Program-made: the position numbers and the translations under genes
NCBI RefSeq assembly: GCF_020567425.1
Contig: NZ_JAJCVJ010000002.1
Span: 248,001 to 312,000 of the forward strand
Direction: 5' to 3'
DNA length: 64,000 nucleotides
Source: Salinirubrum litoreum
GTDB taxonomy: Archaea > Halobacteriota > Halobacteria > Halobacteriales > Haloferacaceae
Part shown: one piece after another, positions 8,608 through 17,124 of the stretch
Layout: each line of letters opens with the position of its first letter
Position numbering within the stretch: position 1 is the stretch's first letter
The notes under the pieces: model-generated
What the model was told of the DNA's origin: nothing
Database searches by the model: none
What the model saw: the letters and a program-made list of their open reading frames with translations, nothing else

Positions 8608-9876
8608 ATGAGTGACAAACCCCACCAGAACCTAGCGATCATCGGCCACGTCGACCACGGCAAGTCCACCCTCGTCGGACGACTGCTGTTCGAGACGGGG
8701 TCGGTCCCGGACCACGTCATCGAGCAGTACCGCGAGGAGGCCGAGTCGAAGGGCAAGTCCGGCTTCGAGTTCGCCTACGTGATGGACAACCTCGCCGAGG
8801 AGCGTGAGCGCGGTGTCACCATCGACATCGCCCACCAGCGGTTCGACACGGACAAGTACTACTTCACCATCGTGGACACGCCCGGTCACCGCGACTTCGT
8901 GAAGAACATGATCACGGGCGCGAGCCAGGCCGACCACGCCGTACTGGTCGTCGCCGCGGACGACGGCGTCGCCCCGCAGACCCGCGAGCACGTCTTCCTC
9001 GCGCGCACGCTGGGCATCGACGAACTCATCGTCGCGGTCAACAAGATGGACGTCGTCGACTACAGCGAGAGCGACTACAAGGCAGTCGTGAGCGAGGTGA
9101 AGGAACTGCTCGGACAGGTCCGCTTCGACACCGACGACGCGCGGTTCATCCCCATCTCGGCGTTCGAGGGCGACAACGTCGCCGAACCGTCCGAGCACAT
9201 GTCGTGGTTCGACGGTCCGACCATCCTCGAGGCGCTGAACGACCTGCCGGAGCCACAACCCCCGACGGACGCCCCGCTCCGCGTCCCGATCCAGGACGTC
9301 TACACCATCTCCGGCATCGGGACCGTCCCGGTCGGGCGCGTCGAGACTGGCATGCTGAAAAACGGGATGGACGTCGTGTTCAACCCCTCCGGCGCGCGTG
9401 GTGAAGTGAAGACCATCGAGATGCACCACGAGGAAGTCGACCAGGCCGGTCCGGGCGACAACGTCGGATTCAACGTCCGTGGCGTCGGCAAGGACGACAT
9501 CCGGCGCGGGGACGTGGCCGGCGAGGCCTCGAACCCCCCGCGCATCGCGGAGACGTTCAAGGCACAGATCGTCGTCATGCAGCACCCCTCGGTCATCACC
9601 GCCGGTTACACACCGGTCCTGCACGCCCACACCGCACAGGTCGCCGTGACCTTCGAGACCATCGACGCGAAACTCGACCCGAAGACCGGCGAAGTGGCGG
9701 AGGAGAACCCGGACTTCATCAAGTCCGGCGACGCCGCCATCGTGACGCTCCGCCCGCAGAAGCCACTCTCCATCGAGGTCGCCGGCGAGATTCCGGAACT
9801 CGGCTCCTTCGCGGTCCGCGACATGGGCCAGACCATCGCCGCCGGGAAGGTACTGGAGATCACCGACCGCGAGTGA
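8608..9876 (+). CDS. tef1a: Translation elongation factor EF-1 alpha
   Basis: The 422-residue archaeal EF-1A GTPase that delivers aminoacyl-tRNA to the ribosome. G1 is [10 protein letters not shown]3 is DTPGH, G4 is NKMD, and the switch I region [12 protein letters not shown] is intact. ATG 8608 ([16 protein letters not shown]) is the normal start; an earlier in-frame ATG at 8566 would add a non-conserved leader. In many archaea rpsJ follows this gene, but here the next gene is an unrelated AbrB-like ORF on the other strand. Confidence 0.98.
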   Translation: MSDKPHQNLAIIGHVDHGKSTLVGRLLFETGSVPDHVIEQYREEAESKGKSGFEFAYVMDNLAEERERGVTIDIAHQRFDTDKYYFTIVDTPGHRDFVKNMITGASQADHAVLVVAADDGVAPQTREHVFLARTLGIDELIVAVNKMDVVDYSESDYKAVVSEVKELLGQVRFDTDDARFIPISAFEGDNVAEPSEHMSWFDGPTILEALNDLPEPQPPTDAPLRVPIQDVYTISGIGTVPVGRVETGMLKNGMDVVFNPSGARGEVKTIEMHHEEVDQAGPGDNVGFNVRGVGKDDIRRGDVAGEASNPPRIAETFKAQIVVMQHPSVITAGYTPVLHAHTAQVAVTFETIDAKLDPKTGEVAEENPDFIKSGDAAIVTLRPQKPLSIEVAGEIPELGSFAVRDMGQTIAAGKVLEITDRE

Positions 9877-9977
9877 GAACGCCGTCGCTGGCGTCCGAAC
9901 AGAAGTGACCCGAGTCGGCCTCGGGGAGTCGTCCGGGTACGCTGGCGGGGTGCCGTGCAGTCGTGCAGTCGTGTCGG

Positions 9978-10148
9978 TTACGCCAGTTCGAGGACGATCT
10001 CGCCGTCGCGGCTCTTGTAGACGATCCGGTCACCGATCTCGACCTCGTCGCCGGACGCCGCGAGTTCTTCGCGGACTGCTTTGATCAGACTGATCCGCCA
10101 ACGATCCGTCACTTTCGTCGTGCCCAGGATTTCCTCCTCGTCTGACAT
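9978..10148 (-). CDS. AbrB/SpoVT-like swapped-hairpin DNA-binding protein
   Basis: A 56-residue protein from ATG 10148. It reads ILGTTKVTDRWRISLIKAVREEL then VEIGDRIVYKSRDGEIVLEL. This matches the AbrB/MazE pattern of beta strand, basic loop, short helix with the P/xVREEL segment, then GDxxxx and a final strand. Such proteins dimerise through a swapped hairpin and bind DNA as regulators or antitoxins. No toxin gene is adjacent, so a transcription factor role is more likely. It is convergent with EF-1A. Confidence 0.75.
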   Translation of the reverse strand: MSDEEEILGTTKVTDRWRISLIKAVREELAASGDEVEIGDRIVYKSRDGEIVLELA

Positions 10149-10511
10149 CGTTGAGTCTCACGTGGGCATTGTAGTTATGGACTTTTAGCTATTCAGACGA
10201 ATTAGTCAAAAGTACCAACAAAATTTATATACTAGATATCCACTGCCGGGTGAAAGTGGTAACACGGCTGACGAGAAACAGCCCGCACTACCACGAGCCG
10301 TGGTATCACTCGCCCGAGACGTTCGCCGTATCTACCGGATAACGGACATGTTTGAGACTCGGGAACGACACGGGAGCGCAGTGGCCGTCGGCACGAGTCG
10401 GGACCGGTCACGGTCGGGTCGTGGTCGACAGAGCGGCGACTCCCGAGTCGGCGGGCGGGGAGGAGATGCCGGGGTGTACCGGCGACGGGTACTCGGTCTG
10501 TGTCGGGCGAG
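10149..10511. other. Intergenic region between the subtilase and AbrB-like genes
   Basis: About 360 bases. The part near 10165-10250 is AT-rich, with CTAAAAGTCCATAAC on the minus strand upstream of the AbrB-like gene and AAATTTATATACTAG on the plus strand near 10217. The second TATA-like motif points toward plus-strand sequence in which I see no convincing gene; a small RNA there is possible. The remainder is GC-rich and featureless. Confidence 0.5.
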
Positions 10512-12107
10512 TTACTGCTTTTCGGTGATCGTCAGGGTGTACTCGCCGCTCCCGTCGTAGGAGTCCACGAGCATCTGGAGGTCCGTGGACGTGTCCGGGT
10601 TCGAGATGGTGATCGTCTCCTGGCTGTCGGTCGTCCAGGAGCGGTAGTCGTATGCACTCGTGCTCGGACAGTAGGTCGTACCGGTGCTGGCGTAGAGGTC
10701 GAAGTCGGCGAAGCTCGGTCCGTCGAGTTCGACGACCACCTCCGAGGGACTACTGTAGGTCCACGCGTAGCTCCAGCACTTGGAGTCGGCGTAACTCGAC
10801 AGGCTGTCCGTGACCGACGAGGTGGTGGAGTCACCGCCGCCACCGCCGTCTCCGCCGTCGTCACCGCCACCGCCGCCGCCCGAACCCGGTTCGGTCTCGA
10901 CAGCGTTCGCGGCGTCGACGCGACCCGACCCCTGCTCGTCGCTGGACAGGCCGACGTCGACTGCCGTCGCCTTGAGGTGCGAGCGCAGGTCGGCAGGCGA
11001 CAGGTCGTACTGCGCCTGTGCGAGCCCCGCGACGCCGGAGACGACAGGGGTCGCCATCGACGTCCCGGAGATACGCTTGTACTTCGTGCTGGTCGTCCAC
11101 GTCGAGAGCACGTCCGTCCCCGGTGCGGCGACGTCCGTGTTCGGGCCGTAGTTGGAGTACGTGGCGAGGTTCTCGTTCTGGTCCAGCGCGGAGACGGCGA
11201 GACACTCGCTGTAGGCGGCCGGGTAGGAGACGGACCCGGAGGAGTCGTTCCCGTTCGCCGCGATGGGGAGCGTTCCGTTGTTCACGGCGTACGAGACGGC
11301 GTTCTTCATCGTGCTGGTGTAGCCACCGCCACCGAGCGAGAGGTTGACCACGTCGGCACCCTGGTCGGCGGCCCACTGGATGGCGTCCGCGATGTCGGCC
11401 GTCGACCCGGACCCGGACTCCGAGAGCGCGCGCCCGGAGAGGATGGTGGAGTTGCTGATGCCCGAGACACCGACGCCGTTGTCGGTCGTCGCGGCCGCGA
11501 TACCGGCGACGTGCGTGCCGTGGTACTCGTCGGCGAGGACGTCCGGGTACGGGTCGCCGTCGCCGTCGACGAAGTCCTGCCCCACGTCGGAGCCGAACTG
11601 CGCCGAGAGGTCCTCGTGGTCGTACTTGACGCCCTGGTCGACGACCGCGATGGAGACACTGGCCGACCCGAGTGTCGTGTCCCACGCGGCCGGGGCGTTG
11701 ACCTGTTGTGGGGCGTACTGGTCGCCGAATCGGGGGTCACTCGGCGTCAGCAGCGCCTGGTGGGTCGCGTTCTGCTCGGCGTACTTGACGCGATCCTTCT
11801 TCGTGACGGCGTCGACGAAGTTCTGCCGAGCCGTGTCTGCGGCCTCGGCCGGGAACTTCACGGCGACGTAGCCGAGCTGTTTGTTCTCGTGGACGATGTC
11901 GGCGTTGCCCGGCACCGCGTCGGCCACTGCACCGCTGGGGCTGTCTGCGGTCTTCGAGACACCGACGAGAATCTCGTCTTCTTTCGCACCGGGCGAGCGG
12001 CCGGGCGTCGCCTGCGTGACGCCAGCGAAGGCGGCGGCCGTACCGACCGCACCGGTCGTTTTCAGGAATCCGCGACGATTCAGATCCGGGGTGCTATCGT
12101 CTGCCAT
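10512..12107 (-). CDS. Secreted subtilisin-family serine protease (halolysin-like)
   Basis: A 531-residue extracellular protease. The Tat signal is LNRRGFLKTTGAVGTAAAFAGV (about residues 8-29). A propeptide follows to about residue 115, then the S8 catalytic domain with Asp in AVVDQGVKYDHEDL, His in YHGTHVAGI, oxyanion Asn in PIAANGNDSS and nucleophile Ser in SGTSMATPVVSG. After a Gly/Asp linker (GSGGGGGGDDGGDGGGGG) there is a C-terminal pre-peptidase (PPC) domain of about 100 residues, ending ADFDLYASTG and LMLVDSYDGSGEYTLTI-like sequence. ATG 12107 (MADDSTPDLNRRG) is chosen over the upstream ATG 12119. All triad residues are intact, so it should be active. Confidence 0.93.
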   Translation of the reverse strand: MADDSTPDLNRRGFLKTTGAVGTAAAFAGVTQATPGRSPGAKEDEILVGVSKTADSPSGAVADAVPGNADIVHENKQLGYVAVKFPAEAADTARQNFVDAVTKKDRVKYAEQNATHQALLTPSDPRFGDQYAPQQVNAPAAWDTTLGSASVSIAVVDQGVKYDHEDLSAQFGSDVGQDFVDGDGDPYPDVLADEYHGTHVAGIAAATTDNGVGVSGISNSTILSGRALSESGSGSTADIADAIQWAADQGADVVNLSLGGGGYTSTMKNAVSYAVNNGTLPIAANGNDSSGSVSYPAAYSECLAVSALDQNENLATYSNYGPNTDVAAPGTDVLSTWTTSTKYKRISGTSMATPVVSGVAGLAQAQYDLSPADLRSHLKATAVDVGLSSDEQGSGRVDAANAVETEPGSGGGGGGDDGGDGGGGGDSTTSSVTDSLSSYADSKCWSYAWTYSSPSEVVVELDGPSFADFDLYASTGTTYCPSTSAYDYRSWTTDSQETITISNPDTSTDLQMLVDSYDGSGEYTLTITEKQ

Positions 12108-12312
12108 GATGCAACCCACCGTATGTCAAACCCACATTTAGATTTTTGGTTCTTTTTCTGTACTTAACTCCACACATAACTCGGAGCGAGTTGAAAGTAG
12201 TTCTCAGCGTGCTGAGGATTCACCGTGCCGGAGTGCAGGGAGACAGGTGCGGCCCGGACGCGGGAGCAGACGGAACCACCACCGATTTGCGCGGTGACCG
12301 TCTACGGGCCGT

Positions 12313-12765
12313 ATGGACCTGTTGAACCGGCTCTCGGGGGGGAGCGAATCCACCGAGGGTGTCGGGTTGTTCGTCGACGGGCCGAACGTGCTCCGCGACG
12401 AGTTCGACGTCGACCTCGCCGACGTGCGGGCGGCCGCAGAACGCGCCGGCCACCTGCGTACCTGCCGGTTGTACCTCAACGAGCGCGCGCCGCCGGGGTT
12501 GATCCAGGCCGCCGAGGCGAACGGCTACGAGGTCGTCGTCACCTCCGGCGACGTGGACGTGAAACTCGCGGTCGACGTCACCCGGTTCGTCTGCGAGAGC
12601 GACCCGGCGGTCGTCGCGGTCGCATCGCGGGACACCGATTTCAAACCCGCACTGGAGGTCGCGAACGCGGCCGGCGTCCGGACACTCGCCATCGCACCGG
12701 GGACACACGGTCGCTCCGACGCGCTCCGAAACGCCGCCAGCGACGCCGTGACGCTGGGTGAGTGA
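12313..12765 (+). CDS. NYN-domain (PIN-like) putative nuclease
   Basis: A 150-residue protein with the LabA/NYN fold. The first acidic motif is LFVDGPNVLRDEF (about residues 17-29), and a second group DVDVKLAVDVTRFV and SRDTDFKPALEVA supplies the other Asp residues of a Mg-dependent PIN-like site. It looks like the archaeal TIGR00288 family. RNA cleavage is likely from the family, but the substrate is not known. It stands alone, followed by a TatD-like gene on the same strand. Confidence 0.85.
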   Translation: MDLLNRLSGGSESTEGVGLFVDGPNVLRDEFDVDLADVRAAAERAGHLRTCRLYLNERAPPGLIQAAEANGYEVVVTSGDVDVKLAVDVTRFVCESDPAVVAVASRDTDFKPALEVANAAGVRTLAIAPGTHGRSDALRNAASDAVTLGE

Positions 12766-12960
12766 CCGGCAGTCGCCGTGGTGAGTCCACGCCGAGCGCT
12801 CGCGGCGACAGTTCGAAGCTCGTGAGACCTGTCTCGGCTTCGGATAGATTTCTGAGATGGGAGAGAGTCGACACCAACAGTCGTTTGTGAAAAGAACCGG
12901 ATACGGTCGACGAGCGAAGCGAACGTCCCATTTTTTAAGCGGGCGGCCGACCCCTCGGGT

Positions 12961-13806
12961 ATGGAGTCACTCGGGATGCCGGTCCTCGACGACCACCTCC
13001 ACCTCGATCCGGGATCGGGGCAGGGGATGGACGCGGTCGAGGACTTCGCGGTCGTCGGCGGGACACACCTGCTGGTCGTGAACAAACCCTCGTGGCACCT
13101 CGGCGTGGAGGCCGAGACGGGCGACGACTTCCACGCGGTGTTCGAGGAGACGATCGACATCGTCGAACGAGCCACCGAGCGACTGCGCGGCCGGGCGTGG
13201 TCGGTGCTGGGTGTCCACCCCGGGCTGATCTCACGGCTGGTGGACGAACGGGGCTTCTCGCCCGCCGAGGCGCGCGACCTGATGCAGGCCGGACTCGACG
13301 TGGCGGCGGAGTACGTCGCGTCGGGTGAGGCGCTGGCGCTGAAGTCCGGCCGACCGCACTACGACGTGAGCGACGCGGTGTGGGACGCCTCGAACGCGGT
13401 GATGTGCCACGCCTTCGAACTCGGGGCCGACCTGGACTGTGCGGTCCAACTGCACACCGAGGGTGCGGACGACCTGACCGAGATCGCGGAGTGGGCAGAA
13501 GAGCGGGACCTCCCGCGTGAGCGCGTCGTCAAACACTACGCGTCGGGGAGTCTCGTCGGCCCGACACCCTCGGTGATGTGCCGGAAGGAGTGGTTAGAGA
13601 CGGCCGTGGGACGCGACGTGCCGTTTCTGATGGAGACGGACTTCGTGGACGACCCGGACCGGCCGGGTGCGGTGATGGGACCGAAGACGGTGCCGCGTCG
13701 GGTCCGGTGGTTGCTGGAGGAGGGCCACGACGAGGCCATGCGGCGTGCACACGTCGAGACGCCACGGGACGTGTACGGGATCGATACCGAAGCGACGCTA
13801 GAGTGA
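12961..13806 (+). CDS. TatD-family metal-dependent hydrolase
   Basis: A 281-residue amidohydrolase-fold protein. It starts MESLGMPVLDDHLHLDPGSG, where DDHLHLD is the metal-binding HxH motif on strand 1. Further probable ligands are the Glu/Lys region after SGEALALKSGRP, His in QLHTEGA, His in VVKHYASG and Asp in METDFVDDP. TTTTTTAAGC about 28 nt before ATG 12961 is a good TATA box for a leaderless start. TatD proteins are usually nucleases or deacylases; this archaeal branch is uncharacterised. It is followed by a long repeated noncoding element. Confidence 0.85.
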   Translation: MESLGMPVLDDHLHLDPGSGQGMDAVEDFAVVGGTHLLVVNKPSWHLGVEAETGDDFHAVFEETIDIVERATERLRGRAWSVLGVHPGLISRLVDERGFSPAEARDLMQAGLDVAAEYVASGEALALKSGRPHYDVSDAVWDASNAVMCHAFELGADLDCAVQLHTEGADDLTEIAEWAEERDLPRERVVKHYASGSLVGPTPSVMCRKEWLETAVGRDVPFLMETDFVDDPDRPGAVMGPKTVPRRVRWLLEEGHDEAMRRAHVETPRDVYGIDTEATLE

Positions 13807-13862
13807 GAGGGTGAAACCGTCGGTGTGAACGCTGGCGAGTGAGTCGTGTAGAGCTTGGATGT

Positions 13863-14530
13863 TGTGATCGGAGAAAACTCGGTCGAGTCGGTCGCGGACA
13901 CTTCTGTCGAATCTGTCGCGGACGCTTCTGTCGCGGACGACAAGAGGTGAAAGCCCCCGGCCCCTTTCAGTCCCACCCGAAACTGTGCGACCCATCGTGT
14001 CGTCACCGGTCGTCACCCGGTTTCGCAACGCGGTGGTGGGAACCCGGCGGTCGCAGTGATCCCCGACCCTCCCCGACTGCCGACGACGCGACCTGCGAGC
14101 AGGTCCTCACAGAGTTCGGACACTGCTCGGTTTCGGTCGTCGGCAGATCGCGTCCGGACTGGGTTCCGGGTGTCGAAGTGGAGTCAGGTGACGAGTTGAG
14201 TGTGCGCTTCGATTCAATTTCCGGCGCGCGCGAGCAACCGCGCGCGAGGGAGGGGACCGGGCGGTGCGAAGAGGTCCCCGAGGCTGGGGAGGACGAGGTG
14301 CGGTGCCGTGCTGTCGCGGATGCGGTCGCGGTGCTGTCGCTGTCGAGTATTTTGTTTGTCCCGGATTGAGTAGCGGTACCGGTGCGGTTGCGGTCTGCAG
14401 TGCGGGCTTCTCGGAGATGCGCTACGACGTGTAGCGGTGCTGTCGCGGTCACGGTCTGCGGTGCTGATGCTGTCGTTGTACCAGTCGCGGTCGGTGTGCA
14501 GTCACGAACTCCGATCCCACGCACAGTCTA
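13863..14530 (+). repeat. Copy A of a structured noncoding element
   Basis: A stretch of about 650 bases, between convergent genes, with a clear relative at 22018-22700 in the same orientation. In order it has: GGTGAAAG (13946-13953) facing CTTTCA (13964-13969) and then GTCCCACC; a long stem 14077-14087 with 14136-14146 (11 bp) that encloses stem 14096-14102 with 14123-14129 (7 bp); a CGCGCGCG hairpin at 14225-14246; a 7-bp hairpin 14252-14258 with 14273-14279 and loop GGGCGGTGCGAAGA; the conserved tail CCGAGGCTGGGGAGGACGAGGTGC; and a low-complexity run of GCGGT and GCTGT triplets. Several base differences from copy B are paired and preserve the stems. It is not a protein gene. The boundaries are approximate. 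Confidence 0.75.
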
Positions 14531-14557
14531 ACCGAACCACAAGTAACCACGACTCGA

Positions 14558-15631
14558 TCACTCCTCTCTCGCACCCACCAACCCGTCGTCGTCCCGCACA
14601 GCCATGCTCGCCACCGGATCACCCTCGTAGACCGCCAACCCCTCCGCGAGACCGAGCACGTAACCGTCGTACTCGCTCTCGACTGTACCCCGCGACTCAC
14701 CCGCCGGGCCGACGATTTCCGCAACGACCTGCCCCGATTCCACCGCGTCACCCGGTGCGGCGCGATGGCGGACCAGTCCCGCGACCTCGGTTCGCGGACC
14801 GACGAACCGCCGGACCGGAAATTCGACCGGTGCGTCCGGCACGCCGGCACCCGGATCGGCCACCTCGCTGGGCACCGAATCGACCATCTCCAGGTGTGCC
14901 AGCACGCCGTACACGCCCGCGACGCCGGCCCGCACCCAGTTCGAGTCGACGACGCTGTGCCCCCCTAATTCGGCCGTGAACGCCGGAATGCCCGCCCCGT
15001 TCAACACCGCGCCGGCGGTCGACCGCTGGAGCGACTGGTCGAGATACTCGCCGGTCGGGTACTCCGTCACGACCGGGAGCCCGAACGCCGAGACGAGGTC
15101 GGACAACTCCTCGGCCAGTTCCGCCGCTGTCGACTCCTCGCGCCGGTCGCCGTACAGCACGCGGTCCCGAATCGAAAAGGGCACCGACCCGATCTGTGCG
15201 GTGTGCAGGTCGATCAGCGCGTCGGCCGACGAGACGAGCAGATCGTACAGCCTGCTGTCGATACGCTCCTGTACCTCCGGCGGACGAGGCGACTCCGACT
15301 CGGACCCCGGATCGGGAAAGTAGCGGTTCGGATCGTCGTCGCCGTAGTACGACACCCGAGAATTCCGCCGAACTCCGGCCGGATTCACGACCGGGACGGA
15401 GACCACGGTCCCGCGCAGTCGTTCCGGGAGGTCCGCGCGCACGGCGTCCTGTGCGACAGCGACCCCGGTCGCCTCGTCGCCGTGGACCCCGCCGGTGAGC
15501 CACAGCGTCGGTCCCGGTTCCGTGCCCTCGGCGACCACCACCGGGAGCGACTCGGTCCCGCCGGTCGGCAGATCGGTCGCGTCGAGCGTCCCGCGAACGA
15601 CGGTCCCCGGGTCCGCGTCTGGGAGTTCCAT
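14558..15631 (-). CDS. Succinylglutamate desuccinylase/aspartoacylase-family protein
   Basis: A 357-residue zinc carboxypeptidase-fold deacylase. The first zinc motif is GGVHGDEATG (His and Glu ligands), the third ligand is in LIDLHTAQ, and the substrate-binding VNPAGVRRNSR and the later FTAELGGH with catalytic-type Glu are present. The C-terminal 90 residues (RRFVGPRTEVAG to the end) resemble the lipoyl/barrel-sandwich domain often fused to this family. ATG 15631 (MELPDADPG) is chosen because the frame upstream to 15670 is not conserved-looking and GCTTTTTCTCC lies about 28 nt before it. The true substrate (an N-acyl amino acid or other amide) is unknown. Confidence 0.85.
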   Translation of the reverse strand: MELPDADPGTVVRGTLDATDLPTGGTESLPVVVAEGTEPGPTLWLTGGVHGDEATGVAVAQDAVRADLPERLRGTVVSVPVVNPAGVRRNSRVSYYGDDDPNRYFPDPGSESESPRPPEVQERIDSRLYDLLVSSADALIDLHTAQIGSVPFSIRDRVLYGDRREESTAAELAEELSDLVSAFGLPVVTEYPTGEYLDQSLQRSTAGAVLNGAGIPAFTAELGGHSVVDSNWVRAGVAGVYGVLAHLEMVDSVPSEVADPGAGVPDAPVEFPVRRFVGPRTEVAGLVRHRAAPGDAVESGQVVAEIVGPAGESRGTVESEYDGYVLGLAEGLAVYEGDPVASMAVRDDDGLVGAREE

Positions 15632-15694
15632 ACCCGAGTGTCGGTCGACCGGGAGAAAAAGCCTCGACACCGATCGGTCGTGGTCGGGGTCCGC

Positions 15695-16372
15695 TTACGC
15701 CTCGAAGCCGGCGAGGACGCCCTGCCCGTCGGTGCCGCCGATATCCGGCAGGGTCGCGCGCTCGGGGTGTGGCATCAACACCGCCACACTCGCTCGGTCG
15801 CCGATCACGCCCGCGACGTTCCCGGTCGACCCGTTCGGGTTCGCCGACTCGGTGACGTTCCCCGCCGCATCGCAGTACCGGAACAACACGCGGTCCTCGG
15901 CCTGGATCGCCTCGTAGCGATCCGCCTCGATCTCGAACCGACCCTCACCGTGTGCGATGGGCAGGGAGATCACCTCGCCCTGCTCGTAGGCCCGCGTCCA
16001 CGGCGTGTCCGCGCGTTCGACCCGCAGGTGGACGTGTTCACACTGGAAGCGTGCGCTCCGGTTGGTGGTGAACGCGCCGGCCGTCAGCCCCGACTCGCTC
16101 CCGATCTGCGCGCCGTTGCAGACGCCCAGCACGGGCATCCCGTTCTCGGCGGCCTCGCGGACTTCGGCCATGATCGGCGACCGGGCGGCCATCGCGCCGG
16201 CCCGGAGGTAGTCGCCGTAGGAGAAGCCGCCGGGCAGGAGAATCCCATCTGTCTCCTCGGGGAGGCCGTCCTCGTGCCAGACGCGGTCGGCGTCGATACC
16301 GAGGTGTGCCAGCGCCTGCACCGCGTCCCGGTCGCAGTTCGACCCGCCGAACTGCACGACAGCGACCGTCAC
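15695..16372 (-). CDS. purQ: Phosphoribosylformylglycinamidine synthase subunit PurQ
   Basis: The 225-residue glutaminase subunit of FGAM synthase, step 4 of purine synthesis. It has the class I amidotransferase nucleophile Cys in GVCNGAQ and His-Glu in PHPERA, plus the PGGFSYGDYLRAGA block. The start codon is GTG 16372, one base after the purS stop, so purS and purQ form a tight operon. The large subunit PurL is not in this window. Confidence 0.96.
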   Translation of the reverse strand: MTVAVVQFGGSNCDRDAVQALAHLGIDADRVWHEDGLPEETDGILLPGGFSYGDYLRAGAMAARSPIMAEVREAAENGMPVLGVCNGAQIGSESGLTAGAFTTNRSARFQCEHVHLRVERADTPWTRAYEQGEVISLPIAHGEGRFEIEADRYEAIQAEDRVLFRYCDAAGNVTESANPNGSTGNVAGVIGDRASVAVLMPHPERATLPDIGGTDGQGVLAGFEA

Positions 16373-16373
16373 G

Positions 16374-16640
16374 CTACGCCTCCGGGGTCGCGCGCTCCGC
16401 GACGGTCACGTCGTAGTCGTGGATCGTCGGGTTCGCCAGCAGGCGTTCGGCCATCTCCGCGGCCTCCTCTTCGGCGGTCCCGGCGTCGGGCGCGTCGAGG
16501 TCGATCTCGAAGCGGTCGGCCGAGCGCAGGTCGTCGAGTTCGAAGCCGAGTCGTTCCAGTGCGCGCTGTGTCGTCTCGGCCTCCGGGTCGAGGACGCCGT
16601 GTTTCAGTCGGACGACGACGGTCGCGGTGTAGGCGGTCAT
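16374..16640 (-). CDS. purS: Phosphoribosylformylglycinamidine synthase subunit PurS
   Basis: An 88-residue PurS, the small bridging subunit of the FGAM synthase complex. MTAYTATVVVRLKHGVLDPEAETTQRAL is the family pattern (VxLKxGVLDPqGxxv). ATG 16640 is chosen; the frame is open to 16697 but upstream sequence is non-homologous. It is the first gene of the purS-purQ pair. Confidence 0.95.
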   Translation of the reverse strand: MTAYTATVVVRLKHGVLDPEAETTQRALERLGFELDDLRSADRFEIDLDAPDAGTAEEEAAEMAERLLANPTIHDYDVTVAERATPEA

Positions 16641-16739
16641 CGGTCGATGGTGCGTGGTCGTGGGTAAAATGGGTTTTGGACGCGATCGGCTATGCACGTT
16701 CTTCCAAAATCGACCGTCGGACGGTGTCGGCGAGACAAC

Positions 16740-16895
16740 TCACTCGTCGTACTGCATCGCGTCGATCAAGACGTTCTGCTCGCGTGACCACTCCTCGTCC
16801 GGCGTCGTCCGGACGTGGTCGGCCCACGCGATTACTCGTTGGACTTTGTGGCGGTCACTGCTCTCCTGCTTCTCTCGAAGCCGTTCGTCGCTCAT
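16740..16895 (-). CDS. Conserved small haloarchaeal protein
   Basis: A 51-residue basic/acidic helical protein from ATG 16895 (MSDERLREKQESSDRHKVQRV). It contains IAWADHVRTTPDEEWSREQNVLIDAM, a pattern I believe recurs in small haloarchaeal proteins of unknown function. No motif shows an activity. It lies 99 bases upstream of purS on the same strand and may share its transcript. An extended start at 16967 would add a less convincing 24 residues. Confidence 0.6.
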   Translation of the reverse strand: MSDERLREKQESSDRHKVQRVIAWADHVRTTPDEEWSREQNVLIDAMQYDE

Positions 16896-17088
16896 CGAGT
16901 GCCTCCTCCGCGTTGAGTCGCTGTGTGTGGTTTTAGAGGCTTTCAACATCAAGATGTCACCGAACATCCGACAGGGGTGGAGCGAGTCGAGAATATCTGT
17001 TGCCGTGTGGTCGCTCGGCAGTGGTATCGACCTTCGAATCCTTGCACAGAACGGAAGCGGTTTACCTCACGGTGCCGTCCGGCCGGAT

Positions 17089-17124
17089 ATGTCTCAGCCC
17101 GAACGGCAGGAGGTGACGGTATGA
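17089..17124 (+). CDS. 11-codon upstream ORF overlapping purU
   Basis: ATG 17089 to TGA 17124 encodes MSQPERQEVTV. Its stop overlaps the purU start by 4 bases (ATGA). TTTACC at 17061 is 28 nt upstream, which would place transcription start at this ATG, so it would be read as a leaderless ORF. Inside it lies a strong Shine-Dalgarno for purU. The arrangement suggests coupled or regulated translation of purU. Confidence 0.5.
   Translation: MSQPERQEVTV
17109..17116 (+). promoter_or_regulatory. Strong Shine-Dalgarno sequence for purU
   Basis: GGAGGTGA at 17109-17116 ends 4 bases before ATG 17121. It is a near-perfect anti-16S match, unusual in a haloarchaeal window where most genes look leaderless. 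It decides the purU start. Confidence 0.75.

Noticed and set aside
10217-10300. Possible small RNA behind a plus-strand TATA-like motif
   Set aside because: Only the AT-rich motif supports it; no folded RNA or ORF was recognised.
10500-12167. 555-codon open frame opposite the subtilase
   Set aside because: The opposite strand encodes a protease with complete Tat signal and catalytic triad; this frame has no recognisable domain.
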